NCBI RefSeq assembly: GCF_016741775.1
Contig: NZ_JAERRK010000003.1
Location: 124,001-188,000 of the forward strand
From: Streptomyces actinomycinicus
Lineage (GTDB): Bacteria > Actinomycetota > Actinomycetes > Streptomycetales > Streptomycetaceae
DNA: 64,000 nucleotides
Reading direction: 5' to 3'
The notes below the pieces were generated by a model. The model saw only the letters and a program-made list of their open reading frames with translations, ran no database searches and had not been told where the DNA came from. The position numbers and the translations under genes are program-made. Shown here in pieces: positions 61,183 through 64,000 of the stretch (position 1 is the first letter of the stretch; each line of letters opens with the position of its first letter).

Positions 61183-61866
61183 TCAGCCTGTTCCAGCCGC
61201 GTACGCCTGTCCGAGCCCCCACGCCTCCCGCATCGCCCCCGCGAACGCCTCCGCGATCCGCTGCTCCCCGCTCGCGTTGGGATGCGTGCCGTCGTAGGTG
61301 TCGGTGTGGATGTCGTACCCCTCCGGCGGCGAGGCCAGCAGGATCGGTGAGCGGGGTTCGTCCAGGTCGGCGACGGTCTTGGCGAGGAGGACGTTGAAGC
61401 GGTCCACCTGTTCGGCGAAGGGCTCGTCCGTCGCCGCCCGGATGTTGGGGATCACCGGCAGCAGCACCATGCGGATGCCGGGACCGGCGGCACGCGCGCG
61501 CGTGACGAAGTCCCGTACGTTCTCGGCCGTCTGCTCGGCGTTCGTGTAGAAGCCCAGGTCGATCAGGCCGAGGGAGACGAGGAGGACGTCGGGCCGGTGG
61601 GCGCGTACGGCGTCCCCGATCAGCGGGGCCATGTGCTGCCAGCCCTCTCCCCAGCCCGCCAGGTGGCCGCGCGGGAAGTCGGGGTCGGCGTAGGCGAGGG
61701 ACGTGGGGGCGCCGGTCTGCTTGTCGTACAGCGTCTCGCGTGGGCCGACGAGGGTGAACGGGCCGTCGTACGTCTCGCACAGCCGGCGCCACAGCCGGTG
61801 GCGCCATGTGTGTTCGCCCGCGCTCCCGATCGTCATGGAGTCGCCCACGGGCATGAACCTAAGCAT
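61183..61866 (-). CDS. SGNH/GDSL-type hydrolase
   Basis: A 227-residue SGNH hydrolase. Block I is MPVGDSMTIGSAGEH (Ser nucleophile), with LLVSLGLIDLGFYTNAEQ in place of the usual GxND block III, and block V is DGTHPNASGEQRIAEAF (Asp-His). No signal peptide is visible from ATG 61866; GTG 61887 is the alternative start. It is an esterase or lipase-like enzyme of unknown substrate. Confidence 0.84.
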   Translation of the reverse strand: MLRFMPVGDSMTIGSAGEHTWRHRLWRRLCETYDGPFTLVGPRETLYDKQTGAPTSLAYADPDFPRGHLAGWGEGWQHMAPLIGDAVRAHRPDVLLVSLGLIDLGFYTNAEQTAENVRDFVTRARAAGPGIRMVLLPVIPNIRAATDEPFAEQVDRFNVLLAKTVADLDEPRSPILLASPPEGYDIHTDTYDGTHPNASGEQRIAEAFAGAMREAWGLGQAYAAGTG

Positions 61867-61987
61867 CCGCTCATGATGGACGATCACCGGTCCCCATGGG
61901 GTCCGTGGTGTCTGTGAGGCCGACCACGTCGTGGGAACGCGGGCGGCCGGTCCCCTGAACGCTCGGCGGTAATGGCAGGCTTGGGGC

Positions 61988-62974
61988 ATGCGTCGATCGT
62001 TCGCCGTTCTCGCCGGGATGCTGCTCGCCGGCGCCTGTGCGCTGCCCGCCTCCGCCGCCGGCCCGGCCGCAGACGGAGCCGGCGACCAGGGGTTCACCAT
62101 CAAGGACCCGCGGATCACCGAGTCCAGCGGGCTCGCCGCCTCCCGCCGGCACCCCGGCGTCTACTGGACGCACAACGACAGCGACGACGGGCCGTACCTG
62201 TACGCCGTGGACAGCGCGACCGGGAAGACCGTCGCCCGGATCACCCTGCGCGGCATCGGCTCCCCGCGCGACGTGGAGGCCGTCTCCATAGGGCCGCACG
62301 ACGAGATCTACGTCGGCGACATCGGCGACAACTTCGGCGGCAAGTGGCCGTACGTGTGGATCTACAAGCTGCCCGAGCCGAAGCGGCTGACGGACCAGAC
62401 CGTCACGGCCACGCAGTACGTCGTGAAGTACCAGGACGGCCCGCGCGACGCCGAGTCGCTGCTCGTGCACCCGAAGACCGGGCGCGTCTACATCGTCGAC
62501 AAGAAGGAGGACGGCGGCCACCTGTACGAGGGCCCGGCCACGCTCTCCACGTCCGGCGCCAACGTCTTCAAGCCGGTCGCGGCCGTCGACCTCTGGGCCA
62601 CCGACGCCGCGTTCTCGCCGAACGGCCGGCAACTCGCCGTCCGCGGCTACTTCGGCGGCGTCTTCTACGACTGGAACGGCGGCCGGATCCAGCGCAAGGG
62701 CCGCCTGGACGTGCCCCTGCAGGGCCAGGGCGAGTCCCTGTCGTACTCCGCCGACGGCAGCAGGCTGATGTACGGCAGCGAGGGCGCGGACAGCCCGGTC
62801 CGGGCGGAGGACGCGCCGGCCGGGGCGTCCGACAAGGCCCCGTCGGGCAACGGGAGTTCCGGATCGGGCGGCAGCGCGGCGGGTGGCAGCGGGAGCATCA
62901 AGATCGGTGCCGTCGTCGTCGCGGCAGGTGCGGCGGCCCTGCTCGGCCTGCGGATGCTGCGCCGGCGCCGCTGA
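61988..62974 (+). CDS. Secreted, C-terminally anchored propeller-like protein
   Basis: A 328-residue exported protein. The signal peptide ends ASA|AG after residue 24. Residues 35-270 are repeated beta-strand blocks (GVYWTHNDSDDGPYLYAVDS, ESLLVHPKTGRVYIVDKKED) typical of a beta-propeller. Then comes a Gly/Ser-rich linker, one membrane helix (IKIGAVVVAAGAAALLGLRM) and an Arg tail. It is thus a cell-surface anchored protein. Function unknown. It is followed by a terminator. Confidence 0.85.
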   Translation: MRRSFAVLAGMLLAGACALPASAAGPAADGAGDQGFTIKDPRITESSGLAASRRHPGVYWTHNDSDDGPYLYAVDSATGKTVARITLRGIGSPRDVEAVSIGPHDEIYVGDIGDNFGGKWPYVWIYKLPEPKRLTDQTVTATQYVVKYQDGPRDAESLLVHPKTGRVYIVDKKEDGGHLYEGPATLSTSGANVFKPVAAVDLWATDAAFSPNGRQLAVRGYFGGVFYDWNGGRIQRKGRLDVPLQGQGESLSYSADGSRLMYGSEGADSPVRAEDAPAGASDKAPSGNGSSGSGGSAAGGSGSIKIGAVVVAAGAAALLGLRMLRRRR

Positions 62975-62998
62975 GCGCCGGGCGCCGGGAACGGAGGA

Positions 62999-63029
62999 GG
63001 GGCGCCCGGTGACCAGCACCGGGCGCCCC
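62999..63029. terminator. Bidirectional terminator between the propeller gene and serC
   Basis: Perfect 13-bp stem GGGGCGCCCGGTG / CACCGGGCGCCCC with a 5-nt loop, between two convergent genes (stops at 62974 and 63046). Confidence 0.92.
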
Positions 63030-63045
63030 TTCCGCGCGGCTTCGG

Positions 63046-64000
<955 letters not shown>

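Overview
This is high-GC actinobacterial chromosome, almost certainly Streptomyces. Third codon positions are strongly G/C, GTG and TTG starts are common, and the markers fit: DasR-type (dre) operators, a WhiJ-type XRE/DUF397 pair, groEL2 with CIRCE elements, the futalosine menaquinone genes mqnB/mqnD, and families such as DUF3263, DUF3027, DUF2530 and DUF5753. From memory, the gene order from nagK through groEL2 to serC follows the core arm of S. coelicolor around SCO4285-SCO4366. No tRNA, rRNA, IS element, CRISPR array or phage was seen.

Layout. (1) 1-6 kb: a ROK kinase (nagK-like, cut by the window edge) divergent from a sugar-binding lipoprotein across a double dre palindrome; then DUF3263, trehalose synthesis (otsB/otsA, convergent) and glucosyl-3-phosphoglycerate synthase. 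(2) 6-10.5 kb: a SAM-I riboswitch driving threonine synthase plus a MoaD/CysO-like sulfur carrier, a cold-shock protein and groEL2 behind two CIRCE operators. (3) 10.5-15.3 kb: the most variable stretch, with an MFS exporter behind a GATATC operator, a Uma2 nuclease-fold protein, an HTH/zinc protein whose start lies in tandem hairpin repeats, and a WhiJ-type regulator/DUF397 pair. (4) 15.3-18.7 kb: an Old Yellow Enzyme with a coupled 18-codon leader ORF, and a type-B carboxylesterase. (5) 18.7-25.5 kb: a MurNAc operon (murR-murQ-EIIBC), small conserved genes, an MDMPI-GNAT fusion, an HD-domain protein and cutC behind a dre-like site. (6) 25.5-34 kb: a HelD-type ATPase, a GT87-type membrane glycosyltransferase, a small secreted protein, and an XPB helicase beside a helicase-associated partner. 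(7) 34-44.5 kb: a HAAS-like membrane protein, a HAD phosphatase, a second cold-shock protein, mqnD-mqnB, a lipoprotein, MFS, DUF3027, PhoD-type phosphatase and a YihY protein. (8) 44.5-52.7 kb: a 1044-residue sacsin/GHKL-type ATP-binding protein, two tandem secreted paralogues, and a CtpE-like P-type ATPase. (9) 52.8-64 kb: an NCS2 purine permease, RHH protein, marR-MFS operon, GNAT, ThpR, aldo/keto reductase, an ECF41 sigma module with its carboxymuconolactone decarboxylase, a second Uma2 protein, an SGNH hydrolase, a secreted propeller-like protein, and serC (cut by the right edge).

How genes work together. Amino-sugar use is a theme: the nagK region, the mur operon and cutC are linked by dre-like sites or substrate logic, all bearing on recycling of chitin and cell-wall sugars. 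Methionine status (SAM) appears to gate thrC translation because the riboswitch P1 stem overlaps the ribosome binding site. The ECF41 locus is a self-contained circuit: promoter motifs with the same 16-nt spacer face both the sigma gene and its partner. No clearly new multi-gene system was found. The best candidates for new biology are the cutC dre site, the OYE leader ORF, the 33-nt hairpin repeats, the unusual mqnB start, the sacsin-like protein and the paired secreted proteins.
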